Positions 30,476 through 39,474 of a stretch of DNA of 64,000 nucleotides are shown here, piece after piece. A program made the position numbers and the translations under genes. The first letter of the stretch is position 1; each line of letters begins with the position of its first letter. Location: assembly GCF_001552175.1 (NCBI RefSeq), contig NZ_BCQR01000029.1, positions 1 to 64,000 on the forward strand, read 5' to 3'. The stretch comes from Actinomadura kijaniata NBRC 14229. GTDB lineage: Bacteria; Actinomycetota; Actinomycetes; Streptosporangiales; Streptosporangiaceae. The notes beneath the pieces were generated by a model. It did no database searches, was not told the DNA's origin, and saw only the letters and a program-made list of their open reading frames with translations.

Positions 30476-30949
30476 ATGGCGAAGACGCACCGCTACGAAG
30501 TCACCGTGACCTGGACCGGGAACAACGGCACCGGCACCAGCGGCCACCGGGACTTCGAGCGTTCACATGACGTCTCCGCGGACGGCAAGCCGGTACTGGC
30601 CGGGTCGTCGGATCCGGCGTTCCGCGGCGATCCCGCCCGGTGGAATCCCGAGGAGCTGCTCGTCGCGTCGCTGGCGCAGTGCCACATGCTGTGGTTCCTG
30701 CACCTGTGCGCGGGGGAGGGGATCGTGGTGACCGGTTACGCGGACCGGCCGGTCGGCACCATGGCCGAGACCTCCGACGGCGGCGGGCACTTCACCGAGG
30801 TGGTGCTGCGGCCCGAGGCCGCGCTGGCCGACCCCGCGGAGGAGGAACGCGCCCGCGCCCTCCACGAACGCGCCCACGGACTGTGCTTCATCGCGAACTC
30901 CGTGAACTTCCCCGTGCGGTGCGAGCCCGCGTTCGTCGCGGCGGGTTGA
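30476..30949 (+). CDS. OsmC/Ohr family peroxide-detoxifying protein
   Basis: 157 residues. The first reactive Cys is in SLAQCHMLWFLHLC (Cys69). The second lies near the end in FPVRC (about Cys150), the usual spacing for the OsmC fold. HRYEVTVTWTGNNGTGTSGH and NPEELLVASLAQCH are characteristic of the actinobacterial OsmC-like group. Such proteins reduce organic hydroperoxides with thiol or lipoyl partners. ATG 30476 has GGAAAGGAC upstream. It fits a local set of oxidative and electrophile defence genes (nitroreductase, pirin), but no shared operator was seen. Confidence 0.9.
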   Translation: MAKTHRYEVTVTWTGNNGTGTSGHRDFERSHDVSADGKPVLAGSSDPAFRGDPARWNPEELLVASLAQCHMLWFLHLCAGEGIVVTGYADRPVGTMAETSDGGGHFTEVVLRPEAALADPAEEERARALHERAHGLCFIANSVNFPVRCEPAFVAAG

Positions 30950-31022
30950 CCGTCCGGTCCCATCAGTTCCGTCGTCTGCCCGAAGGCGGCGGCCAGATGT
31001 CTCATGCCCGCAACGCTACGAA

Positions 31023-31072
31023 GGATCTGGCTCACATGTATGGTCCAGATCCATGGCGGATGACTGGTCCAG
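31023..31072 (+). promoter_or_regulatory. MocR promoter with direct and inverted repeats
   Basis: TGGTCCAG occurs at 31041-31048 and again at 31065-31072 in the same orientation, the direct-repeat layout used by MocR regulators. The first copy is also half of a perfect inverted repeat GGATCTGG / CCAGATCC (31023-31030 and 31045-31052). TATGGT (31039-31044) is a possible -10 box eight bases before the ATG, so the regulator could block its own leaderless transcript. Confidence 0.55.
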
Positions 31073-32438
31073 TTGGGGGCTCGACCTCCATCTGCGGCTC
31101 GACCGGAGCCGGGGGCTGCGGATCGGGCTGGAGAACGCCCTGCGCGACGCCGTCCGGTCCGGGCGGCTCGCCGCCGGGACGAGGCTGCCCTCCTCGCGAA
31201 CGCTCGCCCACGACCTCGGCATGGCGCGCGGCACCGTCACCCAGGCGCTGGACCAGCTCGTCGCCGAGGGCTACCTGACCTCGGCGCCGCGTTCGGGGAT
31301 CAGGGTCGCCGCGCAGCCCGCCCCGCCCCCGAGGGCCATGCCCGTCACCCGCTCCTGGCTGCCGCCGGTCGAGGGGAGCGACCTGCGGCCGGGGCTGCCG
31401 GACCTGTCGACGTTCCCGCGCCGGGCGTGGCTGGCCGCCACCCGCCGCGTCCTGCAGACCGCGCCCAACAGCGCGTTCGGCTACGCCGACCTCGCCGGGG
31501 TCGCCGACCTCCGCGAGGCGCTGGCCGAGTACCTGGGCCGGGCCCGCGGCGTGGTCACCACACCGGAGCAGATCGTCGTCTGCGCGGGCTACACCCACGC
31601 GCTGCGGGTCGTGTGCGAGGCGCTCGGGACGGCGTCGATCGCGTTCGAGGACCCCTGCTCGCCCGACCATCCGGCGCTGGCCGCCCGCCTCGGCCTGGCG
31701 GCGGGGCGGCTGCCCACCGACGCCAGCGGCCTGCTCATCGACGCCCTCACCGACCAGGACGCCGTCGTGGTCACCCCCGCCCACCAGTACCCGCTCGGCG
31801 GGACGCTGAGCCCGGACCGGCGCACGGCGCTGCTGGCGTGGGCGCGGCGGACGGGGGCGTTCGTGCTGGAGGACGACTACGACGGGGAGTTCCGCTACGA
31901 CCGGCAGCCGGTCGGCGCGCTCCAGGGCATGGCCCCCGACCAGGTGATCTACGCCGGGACGGCCAGCAAGACCATCGCCCCCGGGCTGCGCCTGGCGTGG
32001 CTCGCCGTCCCGCCCGCGCTGCTCCCGGCGATGCGGCGGGCCAACGCCTGGGACGACTCGCCCGTCAACAGCCTCGACCAGCTCGTCCTGGCCGACCTGG
32101 TCCGCTCCGGCGAGCTGGACCGCCACCTGCGGCGCTGCCGGTCCCGCTACCGGCGCCGCCGCGACCGCCTGGGCGAGGCCGTCGCCCGCCGTCTCCCCGG
32201 GGCGCACCTGTCGGGCATCGCGGCGGGACTGCACGCCGTCCTGCACGTGCCCGGCGCCGACGAACGCGCCCTGGTCGCGCGCCTGCGGTCCCGCGACGTC
32301 CACGTCGACGGCCTGACCTCCTACTACGAGGTCCCGGAGCGTTCCCCCGGCGGTCTGGTCATCGGCTACGCGACGCCGCCGGAGCACGCCTTCGCCTCGG
32401 CGCTGTCCGCGCTCGTCACCGCCCTGGGCGAGAGGTGA
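31053..32438 (+). CDS. MocR-type regulator (GntR helix-turn-helix + aminotransferase-like domain)
   Basis: 461 residues. A GntR winged helix (about 20-90) has LRDAVRSGRLAAGTRLPSSRTLAHDLGMARGTVTQALDQL. It is joined to a class I aminotransferase-like domain (about 120-455) with AFGYADLAGVADLREALAEYL, a FVLEDDYDGEFRYDRQPVGALQ Asp/Tyr segment and the probable PLP lysine in YAGTASKTIAPGLRLAWL. MocR proteins use PLP or a derived ligand to control vitamin B6, amino acid or sugar-amine genes. ATG 31053 sits directly after the operator-like repeats. The following pirin gene is on the same strand, 86 bp away, but its own AT-rich promoter region suggests independent transcription. Confidence 0.9.
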   Translation: MADDWSSWGLDLHLRLDRSRGLRIGLENALRDAVRSGRLAAGTRLPSSRTLAHDLGMARGTVTQALDQLVAEGYLTSAPRSGIRVAAQPAPPPRAMPVTRSWLPPVEGSDLRPGLPDLSTFPRRAWLAATRRVLQTAPNSAFGYADLAGVADLREALAEYLGRARGVVTTPEQIVVCAGYTHALRVVCEALGTASIAFEDPCSPDHPALAARLGLAAGRLPTDASGLLIDALTDQDAVVVTPAHQYPLGGTLSPDRRTALLAWARRTGAFVLEDDYDGEFRYDRQPVGALQGMAPDQVIYAGTASKTIAPGLRLAWLAVPPALLPAMRRANAWDDSPVNSLDQLVLADLVRSGELDRHLRRCRSRYRRRRDRLGEAVARRLPGAHLSGIAAGLHAVLHVPGADERALVARLRSRDVHVDGLTSYYEVPERSPGGLVIGYATPPEHAFASALSALVTALGER

Positions 32439-32524
32439 CCGGCGGGATGACGGGGCGGCCTCCCTGTGATTTAATCTTCAACTAGATGTCGCGGTCGCGG
32501 GACCGGACGCCGGGGGAGGACCCG

Positions 32525-33484
32525 ATGAGCAACCTGGACGTGCGACCCAGACCGGTCGTGTGCGGCGGGCGGGACGAGGTGTCCGCCGCGCCGGTGCGCG
32601 AGCTGCTGAAGGCGCGGGAGACGAACCTGGGCGGCAGCACCGTGGTGCGCCGCCTGCTGCCCAGCCTCGGGCGGCGCATGGTGGGCGCCTGGTGCTTCGT
32701 CGACCACTACGGGCCCGACGACATCGCCGACGAGCCCGGCATGCAGGTCGCGCCGCACCCCCACATGGGATTGCAGACCGTGAGCTGGCTGCACGCCGGG
32801 GAGATCACCCACCGCGACAGCCTGGGCAGCGAGCTGACGTTCGGGCCGCGCGAGCTGGCGCTGATGACGTCGGGCCGGGCCATCGCGCACGCCGAGCAGA
32901 CGCCGCGCGAGCACGCGCCCCTCCTGCACGGCGCGCAGCTGTGGGTGGCGCTGCCCGACTCCCACCGCCACACCGACCCCGCGTTCGAGCACCACCCCGA
33001 CCTTCCGGTGGTGACCGGGGGCGGGGTGAGCGCGAGGGTCATCCTCGGGCAGGTCGACGGCGCGGTCTCGCCCGGGACCGCCTACACGCCCATCGTCGGC
33101 GCCGACCTCGTGGTGAACGGGGCCGCGCGCCTCCCCGTCGAGCCCGACTTCGAGTACGCCGTGCTCACCATGTCCGGGGTCGTGGAGGTCGACGGCGTCC
33201 GGCTGGAGCCCGGCTCGATGCTCTACCTCGGGTGCGGGCGGCGCGAGCTGCCGCTGCGCGCCGACGGCGAGGCCGGGCTGATGCTGCTGGGCGGCGAGCC
33301 GTTCGAGGAGAAGCTCGTCATGTGGTGGAACTTCGTCGGCCGCACCGGCGAGGAGATCGGGCGGGCCCGCGCCGACTGGATGGAGGGGGACCGGTTCGGC
33401 GAGGTGCGCGGCTACGACGGCGACCCGATCCCCGCGCCCGCCCTGCCCGAGGTCCCGCTGAAGGCGCGCGGCCGGGTGCGCTAG
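32525..33484 (+). CDS. Pirin family protein
   Basis: 319 residues, two cupin domains. The metal site lies in the N-terminal cupin (APHPHMGLQTVSWLHAGEITHRDS, then SGRAIAHAEQTP with the late His and Glu). The C-terminal cupin (PFEEKLVMWWNFVGRTGEEI) is the standard pirin ending. Bacterial pirins bind iron or another metal; some act as quercetin dioxygenases, others as partners of regulators or enzymes. ATG 32525 has GGGGGAGGA nine bases upstream. A short AT-rich stretch (TGATTTAATCTTCAACTAGA) before it is the likely promoter. Its stop overlaps that of the convergent oxidoreductase by four bases. Confidence 0.9.
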   Translation: MSNLDVRPRPVVCGGRDEVSAAPVRELLKARETNLGGSTVVRRLLPSLGRRMVGAWCFVDHYGPDDIADEPGMQVAPHPHMGLQTVSWLHAGEITHRDSLGSELTFGPRELALMTSGRAIAHAEQTPREHAPLLHGAQLWVALPDSHRHTDPAFEHHPDLPVVTGGGVSARVILGQVDGAVSPGTAYTPIVGADLVVNGAARLPVEPDFEYAVLTMSGVVEVDGVRLEPGSMLYLGCGRRELPLRADGEAGLMLLGGEPFEEKLVMWWNFVGRTGEEIGRARADWMEGDRFGEVRGYDGDPIPAPALPEVPLKARGRVR

Positions 33485-34605
33485 AGCCGCTGCCGGGTCC
33501 CGGTCTCCGCCGAGCGGCGGACCGCGTCGAGCAGGCCGTGCAGGCGCACCGCGTGGCCGAAGTCCGCGACCGGGGCCCCGCCGGTGCGGATGTCGGCGGC
33601 CAGCGCGGCGTACTGCTCGGCCACGTTGCGGACCGTCGCCTCCGGGACGCCCCGGACCGTCCGGAACCGGTCCGGGACCGGCAGCTCCCGCCAGCCCCGC
33701 TCGCCCGTGCGCGCCTCCAGCACCCGGGCCGCGCCGATCTGGAGCTGGGCGTCGCGCGGGTCGGGGAGGTCGGTGACGAGCACCAGGTCGCCGTCGGTCC
33801 CGGCGATCTCCAGCCGGGTGCGGGGGTTGGCGGCCTTGCGGTCGGACAGGTGGACCGAGGCGACCGCGCCGCCCGCCAGCGTCGCGTGGACGAGGACCTG
33901 GTCGGGGGCGGTGCGCTCGAACGTCTCGCCCGTCTCGGCGACGGTGTAGTGGGAGACCTGGCGGGACAGGTGCGCCGACAGCTCGGCGATGTCCCCCGCG
34001 ACGAACTGCAGGGCGTCCAGGACGTGGCCCCCGGCGACCTCCAGCAGGCCCGCCCCGTTGGCGCTGTCGGCGGTGTAGGCGGACGCGGCGGGGTAGCGGC
34101 CGTCCGCGCCGTGCGGCCGCGCGGAGTAGGCCGTCACCGCCAGCACGCGCCCGATGCGGCCCTCGGCGACCAGCTCCCGGGCGTACCGCACGCCGGGGGA
34201 GTGCCGCGCCTGGAGGCCGATCGCGTGCCGGACGCCCGCCGCCTCCGCCTCCGCCGCGAGCGACCGCGCCTCCTCGGTGGTGAGCGCCAGCGGCCACTCC
34301 GACAGCACGTGCTTGCCCGCCTTCAGCGCCGCCCGGACCAGCTCGGCGTGGTGCGGCACCTTCACGGCCACCGTCACCAGGTCGACCTCGGGGTGCGCGG
34401 CCAGCGCGCCCGCGTCGGCGAACGCGTGCGGCACGCCGAACGCCCGGGCCGCCTCGCGGGCGCTGTCCTCCCGCGACGTGCCGACGGCGGTGAGGGCGAG
34501 GCCGGGGGCGGCCGCCAGGGCCGGGACGTGCGCGACGGCCGCCCAGCCGCGGCCGGGGTCGGCGTTGGCGCCGATGATGCCCACGCGGACGGGGGAGACG
34601 GTCAT
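33481..34605 (-). CDS. Gfo/Idh/MocA family NAD(P)-dependent oxidoreductase
   Basis: About 374 residues. The N-terminal Rossmann domain has RVGIIGANADPGRGWAAVAHVPAL and VDLVTVAVKVPHHAELVRAALKAGKHVLSEWPLAL, where the EWP motif replaces the more common EKP (the Lys is usually important for catalysis). The C-terminal alpha/beta domain includes GGHVLDALQFVAGDIAEL. The loss of that Lys hints at altered activity, although EWP/EKP variants exist among dehydrogenases. ATG 34605 is supported by AAGGAG ten bases upstream; ATG 34635 is not. It is divergent from a TetR gene with three operator-like repeats in between, so that regulator probably controls it. Confidence 0.84.
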   Translation of the reverse strand: MTVSPVRVGIIGANADPGRGWAAVAHVPALAAAPGLALTAVGTSREDSAREAARAFGVPHAFADAGALAAHPEVDLVTVAVKVPHHAELVRAALKAGKHVLSEWPLALTTEEARSLAAEAEAAGVRHAIGLQARHSPGVRYARELVAEGRIGRVLAVTAYSARPHGADGRYPAASAYTADSANGAGLLEVAGGHVLDALQFVAGDIAELSAHLSRQVSHYTVAETGETFERTAPDQVLVHATLAGGAVASVHLSDRKAANPRTRLEIAGTDGDLVLVTDLPDPRDAQLQIGAARVLEARTGERGWRELPVPDRFRTVRGVPEATVRNVAEQYAALAADIRTGGAPVADFGHAVRLHGLLDAVRRSAETGTRQRL

Positions 34606-34635
34606 GACGGGACTCCTTGCTTCCTGCTCGGACAT

Positions 34636-34722
34636 AAACGGACGTGTTCCGTCCGTTTCCGGACCCTAGAACAAGCGGACGCGATCTGTCCACTTAATCT
34701 GGACGGCCCCCGTCCGCTTGTT
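34636..34722. promoter_or_regulatory. TetR operator array between divergent genes
   Basis: Three related sites share a CGGAC/GTCCG core. A perfect palindrome AAACGGACG / CGTCCGTTT lies at 34636-34658. An imperfect one, AAGCGGAC / GTCCACTT, lies at 34673-34695. A perfect 12-bp inverted repeat AACAAGCGGACG / CGTCCGCTTGTT lies at 34670-34681 and 34711-34722. They fill the 130-bp gap and probably bind the adjacent TetR protein. Confidence 0.72.
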
Positions 34723-34736
34723 GTTAGGCTGGCCGC

Positions 34737-35378
34737 ATGTCCACGCCCAGCCCCGCCCCCGTGCCCGCCGTGGACCGGCTGCTGGACGACGGCACCGGCC
34801 GCCGCCCCCGCGCCGACGCCCGCCGCAACGTCGAACGCCTGGTCGCCGCCGCCCGCGCGGTCGCCGCCGAACGCGGAGCCGAGGTCACCGCGCACGAGAT
34901 CGCCCGCCGCGCGGGCGTCGGCGTCGGCACGTTCTACCGGCGCGTCGGCACCCTGGAACGCCTCCTCCAGGCCGTGATGGAGGAGATCCTCGGGGAGATC
35001 CTGGCCCGCGCCGACCGGGGCCTGGCCGACCCCGACCCCTGGACCGGCCTGCGCGACTTCACCCTGGCCTACCTGCGGCTCCGCAACGAGCTGTGCGACA
35101 TCAACGAGGCCGTCGGCGGCCTGCTCGACCACTCCCGCGCCGAACTGCGCGACCGCGTCCGCCTGCTGGTCCAGCGCGCCCAGGACGCCGGGGCGATGCG
35201 CGCCGACGTCTCCTGGACCGACGTGGCGTTCCTGCTGGTCGGCGCCGCCACCGGGGACCACACCCTCGGCGTGTTCGCCGGGCCCGACCAGTGGGAGCGC
35301 AACCTGCGGATCATCCTGGACGGCCTGCGCGCCCCGGACCCCGGGCCGCTGCCCGGCTCCCCGCCGAAGGCGCCCTGA
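34737..35378 (+). CDS. TetR/AcrR family transcriptional regulator
   Basis: 213 residues. The helix-turn-helix occupies about residues 30-78 (NVERLVAAARAVAAERGAEVTAHEIARRAGVGVGTFYRRVG), and the rest is a helical ligand domain of the DUF-type found in many actinobacterial TetRs (DFTLAYLRLRNELCDINEAVGG). ATG 34737 starts after the operator array with no strong ribosome site, so translation may be weak. Its neighbour across the array is a Gfo/Idh oxidoreductase, the likely target. Ligand unknown. Confidence 0.87.
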   Translation: MSTPSPAPVPAVDRLLDDGTGRRPRADARRNVERLVAAARAVAAERGAEVTAHEIARRAGVGVGTFYRRVGTLERLLQAVMEEILGEILARADRGLADPDPWTGLRDFTLAYLRLRNELCDINEAVGGLLDHSRAELRDRVRLLVQRAQDAGAMRADVSWTDVAFLLVGAATGDHTLGVFAGPDQWERNLRIILDGLRAPDPGPLPGSPPKAP

Positions 35379-35419
35379 CCGGACGGAATCCCGCCGGCGC
35401 CCGCGCGGTTGGGAACGGT

Positions 35420-36472
35420 GTGACGCATGGCGAGTACAAGGTTCCCGGCGGCAAGCTCGTGGTCGCCGACGTCGAGGTCGTCGACGGGCTGCTGCGCGGG
35501 CCCCGGATCAGCGGCGACTTCTTCCTCGAACCCGACGAGGCCCTCGAATCGATCAACGCGGCCCTGGACGGGCTGTCCGCCGGGCTGGAGGCCCGCGACA
35601 TCGCCGCCCGCGTGCAGGCGGGCCTGCCGCCCGGCACGGTGATGCTCGGCATCACCGCCGAGGCCGTCGGGATCGCCGTCCGGCGCGCCGTGGCCCGCGC
35701 CTCCGACTGGCGCGACCACGACTGGCGGCTGGTCCACGAGGGGCCGCAGCCGCCCGCCCTGCACATGGCGATCGACCAGGTGCTCGCCGAGGAGGTCGGC
35801 GCGGGCCGCCGCCCGCCGACCCTGCGGATCTGGGAGTGGGGCGGCCCCTCGGTGATCATCGGCAGCTTCCAGTCGCTGCGCAACGAGGTCGACGCCGAGG
35901 CCGCCGAGCGGTTCGGCGTCGAGGTGGTGCGCCGGATCAGCGGCGGCGGCGCGATGTTCGTCGAACCCGGCAACACGATCACCTACTCGCTGTACGCGCC
36001 CGAGTCGCTGGTCGCCGGGATGTCGTTCGCCGACAGCTACGCGTTCCTGGACGACTGGGTGCTCGGCGCGCTCGCCGAGCTGGGCGTCCGCGCCTGGTAC
36101 CAGCCGCTCAACGACATCACCTCCGACCAGGGCAAGATCGGCGGCGCGGCGCAGAAGCGGCTGGCGAACGGGGCCGTGCTGCACCACGTGACCATGTCCT
36201 ACGACATCGACGCCGACAAGATGCTCCAGGTGCTGCGGATCGGCCGGGAGAAGCTGTCGGACAAGGGCATCGCCAGCGCGCGCAAGCGGGTGGACCCGCT
36301 GCGCCGCCAGACCGGCCTGCCGCGCGAGGAGATCATCCAGCGGATGGTCGGGCACTTCCGCGGCCGCCACGGCCTCACCCCCGACGCCCTCACCGCCGAG
36401 GAGCTGCGGCGCGCCGACAAGCTGGCCGTCGACAAGTTCACCACCCCGGAGTGGACCGCCCGGGTCCCCTGA
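35420..36472 (+). CDS. Lipoate/biotin protein ligase family protein
   Basis: About 350 residues with two regions. Residues 1-100 ([33 protein letters not shown]) resemble the small lipoate-ligase accessory domain (LplA C-domain). Residues about 105-345 form a ligase catalytic domain with [20 protein letters not shown], the [20 protein letters not shown] lipoyl-AMP-binding RRxSGGG motif, and [17 protein letters not shown] with the catalytic Lys. This order (accessory domain first) occurs in some actinobacteria and archaea, where the two parts may be separate genes. It would attach lipoate or octanoate to E2/H proteins. GTG 35420 is the only reasonable in-frame start, with a weak GGGAA upstream. 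Confidence 0.82.
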   Translation: MTHGEYKVPGGKLVVADVEVVDGLLRGPRISGDFFLEPDEALESINAALDGLSAGLEARDIAARVQAGLPPGTVMLGITAEAVGIAVRRAVARASDWRDHDWRLVHEGPQPPALHMAIDQVLAEEVGAGRRPPTLRIWEWGGPSVIIGSFQSLRNEVDAEAAERFGVEVVRRISGGGAMFVEPGNTITYSLYAPESLVAGMSFADSYAFLDDWVLGALAELGVRAWYQPLNDITSDQGKIGGAAQKRLANGAVLHHVTMSYDIDADKMLQVLRIGREKLSDKGIASARKRVDPLRRQTGLPREEIIQRMVGHFRGRHGLTPDALTAEELRRADKLAVDKFTTPEWTARVP

Positions 36473-36626
36473 TCACGGCCGGTCGCGGCCGTGCGTCCCC
36501 ACGGCCCCGCCGCCCCCGCCATGCTGGGGGAACAAGATCCGCCGCGACCGGGCGGCCCCGATGGTCGCCTCCGAAGGCCCCCGGGCCGTAGGTTGGTGGG
36601 GGTCGGATGACGATGAGGGGAACGGT

Positions 36627-38021
36627 ATGTCGATGCTGAAAGGCGCCAACACCCCGGTGTCGGCCGCCGCGGTCCGCGTCGAGCTGGGCTGGCAGAGCGG
36701 GCCCGGTGTGCCCGACGCCGACGCCTCCGCGCTGCTGCTGGCCGGAACGGGCCGGGTGCGCTCCGACGACGACTTCGTGTTCTACAACCAGCCCGCCCAC
36801 CGCAGCGGGGCCGTCCGGCACGAGGGCAAGCAGCAGGGCCCGACGGTCCGCGACACCCTCTTCGTGGACCTCGGCCGGGTCGAGCCCGACATCGAGAAGA
36901 TCGTGGTCGCGGCGTCCTCCGACAGCGGCACGTTCGGCCGTTTCCAGGGCCTGTACGTGCGGGTGCTGGACGCCCAGAACGGCGCCGAGCTCGCCCGCTT
37001 CGACAACCCCGGCGCGACGACCGAGACCGCGTTCGTGCTCGGCGAGCTGTACCGGCGGCAGGGGCAGTGGAAGTTCCGCGCGGTCGGGCAGGGCTACGAC
37101 TCGGGGCTGGCGGGACTGGCCACCGACTTCGGCATCACCGTCGACGACGCCCCGCCGCCCCCGCGGCAGACCCAGCAGGCCCCGCCCCCGCCTCCCCAGC
37201 CGACGCCGCCCCCGCCGCCCCAGTACGCCCCGCCGCCTCCGCCGCAGCAGCCGCAGTACGCGCCGCCCCCGCCGCCGAACCAGTACGCGCCGCCCCCGCC
37301 CCCGCCCCAGTACGCGCCGCCTCCGCAGCCGCAGTACGCGCCCCCGCCTCCGCCGCCCGCCCCGCAGCAGGCCGAGCCGCAGATGCAGGGCGGCAAGATC
37401 TCGCTGACCAAGAACGCCCCGTCGGTGTCGCTGACCAAGCACGGCGCGACCTCGGGCCACATGCGGGTCAACCTCAACTGGAGCGCCCGCCCCGGCGCGG
37501 CCAAGGGCTTCCTCGGCAAGCGCCGCCGCGGCATCGACCTGGACCTCGACCTGTGCTGCCTGTGGGAGCTCCAGGACGGCAGCAAGGGCATCATCCACGC
37601 GCTCGGCGACATGGGCGACCTGAACCGGCCGCCGTTCATCAAGCTGGACAAGGACGACCGCACCGGCGGCACCGAGTCCGGCGAGAACATGACGATCAAC
37701 CTGGACCACACCCGCGACTTCCGGCGGATCCTGGTGTTCGCCGAGATCTACGACGGGGCCGAGGACTTCCGCGGCCTGGACGCGATCGCCACCCTCTACC
37801 CGATCGGCTCCCCGCCGATCGAGATGCGGATGGACGACTGCGCCGACGCCTCCCGCGACGCGGTCCTGGCGCTGATCGAGAACGTCAACGGCGAGCTGGT
37901 CGTCCGCCGCGAGGGACGCTTCGTCCTGCCGCCGCCGGGCCGCCCCCGCTGGGGCAAGCTGTCGGTCGACCAGACCTACGGCTGGAACCTGGAGTGGGTG
38001 GCCTCCCGGGGCAAGGACTGA
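36627..38021 (+). CDS. Double TerD-domain protein with proline-rich linker
   Basis: 464 residues. The first TerD domain covers about 1-175 ([25 protein letters not shown], then [23 protein letters not shown]). A Pro/Gln/Tyr-rich linker with repeated QYAPPPPP units follows at about 178-255. The second TerD domain covers about 265-460 ([26 protein letters not shown] and [23 protein letters not shown]). TerD domains bind calcium through acidic loops and occur in tellurite/stress resistance clusters; the molecular role is still debated. ATG 36627 has GAGGGGAA upstream. No other ter genes are adjacent, so this is a stand-alone TerD protein. Confidence 0.92.
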   Translation: MSMLKGANTPVSAAAVRVELGWQSGPGVPDADASALLLAGTGRVRSDDDFVFYNQPAHRSGAVRHEGKQQGPTVRDTLFVDLGRVEPDIEKIVVAASSDSGTFGRFQGLYVRVLDAQNGAELARFDNPGATTETAFVLGELYRRQGQWKFRAVGQGYDSGLAGLATDFGITVDDAPPPPRQTQQAPPPPPQPTPPPPPQYAPPPPPQQPQYAPPPPPNQYAPPPPPPQYAPPPQPQYAPPPPPPAPQQAEPQMQGGKISLTKNAPSVSLTKHGATSGHMRVNLNWSARPGAAKGFLGKRRRGIDLDLDLCCLWELQDGSKGIIHALGDMGDLNRPPFIKLDKDDRTGGTESGENMTINLDHTRDFRRILVFAEIYDGAEDFRGLDAIATLYPIGSPPIEMRMDDCADASRDAVLALIENVNGELVVRREGRFVLPPPGRPRWGKLSVDQTYGWNLEWVASRGKD

Positions 38022-38075
38022 GCCGCTCCTGATCGGCTCTTGATCGGCGCGGGGGCGGCGGGATAGGACGGGGCC

Positions 38076-38738
38076 ATGAGCACCCCTCACCCCTATCCGG
38101 CCGTCCCCGCGCCGCGCTTCCACGTCCCCTCGCGGCAGGCCGTGGAACGGGCGCGCGCGTTCGCCGACACCATGGCGCTGCGCCGCACCGTCCGGGACTT
38201 CGCCCGCACCCCCGTCCCCCTGGAGATCGTCGAGGAGGCGATCCGCGCCGCCGCGACCGCGCCGTCCGGCGCGAACCTGCAACCCTGGCGGTTCGTGGTC
38301 ATCACCGACCCGGAGCGCAAACGGCGGCTGCGGGAGGCCGCCGAGGCCGAGGAACGCGAGTTCTACCAGCGCCGGGCCTCGCCGGAGTGGCTGGAGGCGC
38401 TCGCGCCGCTGGGCACCGACTGGCGCAAGCCGTTCCTGGAGGACGCGCCCGCCGTCATCGTCGTGTTCGAGGTGCACAAGGGCCCGCACACGCCCCGCCC
38501 GTACTACGTGAAGGAGTCGGTGGGGATCGCGGTCGGGTTCCTGCTGGCGGCGCTGCACCAGGCGGGCCTGGCGACGCTCACGCACACGCCCAGCCCGATG
38601 CGTTTCCTCAACGAGGTGTGCGACCGGCCGCAGGAGGAACGCGCCTACGTCGTCATCCCCGTCGGCTACCCGGCCGAGGACGCGACGGTCCCCGACATCA
38701 CCCGCAAACCGATCGGGGAGGTCGTCGTCCACCTGTGA
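38076..38738 (+). CDS. Nitroreductase family FMN protein
   Basis: 220 residues. FMN-binding motifs are MALRRTVRDFARTPVPLEIVEEAI, APSGANLQPWRFVVITDPE, and the later ESVGIAVGFLLAALHQAGLATLTHTPSPM; the end VIPVGYPAEDATVPD is typical. It resembles the iodotyrosine-deiodinase/BluB-like wing of the family more than the 28.9-kb paralogue does; the two share little beyond fold motifs. It is a cytosolic flavoenzyme with unknown substrate. ATG 38076 is 13 bases downstream of a GGATAGGAC patch. Its last codons form one arm of a terminator hairpin. Confidence 0.88.
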   Translation: MSTPHPYPAVPAPRFHVPSRQAVERARAFADTMALRRTVRDFARTPVPLEIVEEAIRAAATAPSGANLQPWRFVVITDPERKRRLREAAEAEEREFYQRRASPEWLEALAPLGTDWRKPFLEDAPAVIVVFEVHKGPHTPRPYYVKESVGIAVGFLLAALHQAGLATLTHTPSPMRFLNEVCDRPQEERAYVVIPVGYPAEDATVPDITRKPIGEVVVHL

Positions 38739-38752
38739 CGACGACCTCCCCG
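38714..38752. terminator. Terminator overlapping the nitroreductase 3' end
   Basis: Perfect 16-bp stem CGGGGAGGTCGTCGTC / GACGACGACCTCCCCG (38714-38729 and 38737-38752) that spans the stop codon. It lies between convergent genes and can serve both directions. Confidence 0.75.
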
Positions 38753-38765
38753 ACGGCCGGCCCGG

Positions 38766-39398
38766 TCAGCCCTTCAGCACGGTCTCGGCGAGTCTCTTGT
38801 CGCGGGCGACGCGGACCAGCGCGGCGGCGAAGCGGGCGAGGTCCTTCTCGGCGACCTCGTCCGCCAGCTTCTTGGGGTCGGCGGGCAGGCCGAGCCGTTC
38901 GGCGCCCCGGAGCGTCTGCGCGTCGAAGTAGGGGCGCAGCCACGGCCACATCGCCTGCGCCTCCCGGCAGAAGATGTCCACCCCCGTCGGCCCGATGCCG
39001 GGGAACTCCCGCAGCAGCTCGGCGGCGCGGTCGCGGTCGCGCTCGGCCTTGATGGGCAGGCGGCGCAGGTCGCCCGCGTAGTGCTCCTGCACGAGCTCGG
39101 CCATGTCGCCGAGGCGGGACGCGGTGCTCTCGTCGTAGCGGACGTAGTGGGCGCGGCCGAGCGCGTCCACCCGTTGCTGCCAGGTGAGCCTGGCCAGACC
39201 CCGCGCGGTGCCGCCGCCCGCCTCGAACAGCTGGCGGGCCGCCTCCATCGCGATCTCCGAGGAGATACGGGTGCTCAGCAGGTTGGCCAGCACCAGCAGT
39301 TTGAACACCGCGCCGGGCTGGTCCTTCAGCGGGATCCCCGCCTCCTCGGCGAAGGTCTGACCCGCCTCGCGCAGCAGCCTTTTGACGACAGAGCCCAT
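38766..39398 (-). CDS. HhH-GPD/endonuclease III-like protein
   Basis: 210 residues, all alpha. The helix-hairpin-helix segment is LLREFPGIGPTGVDIFCRE at about residues 128-147, which places a Pro-Gly-Ile-Gly hairpin and an Asp where DNA glycosylases have their catalytic residue. The C-terminal Fe-S cysteine cluster of classical EndoIII is absent. The N-terminal half (FKLLVLANLLSTRISSEIAMEAARQL) matches the first helices of the fold. It probably excises a damaged base or has a related DNA role; activity is not assured. ATG 39398 is preceded by GGGAGGTAAGTGGC. It lies between the nitroreductase terminator and rnhB. Confidence 0.78.
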   Translation of the reverse strand: MGSVVKRLLREAGQTFAEEAGIPLKDQPGAVFKLLVLANLLSTRISSEIAMEAARQLFEAGGGTARGLARLTWQQRVDALGRAHYVRYDESTASRLGDMAELVQEHYAGDLRRLPIKAERDRDRAAELLREFPGIGPTGVDIFCREAQAMWPWLRPYFDAQTLRGAERLGLPADPKKLADEVAEKDLARFAAALVRVARDKRLAETVLKG

Positions 39399-39474
39399 GC
39401 CACTTACCTCCCGTTAGCCGCGATTTACCCGCGTGGGTGTAATCGACTCTCGCGCACGGGCGACGGAGGCGTCG

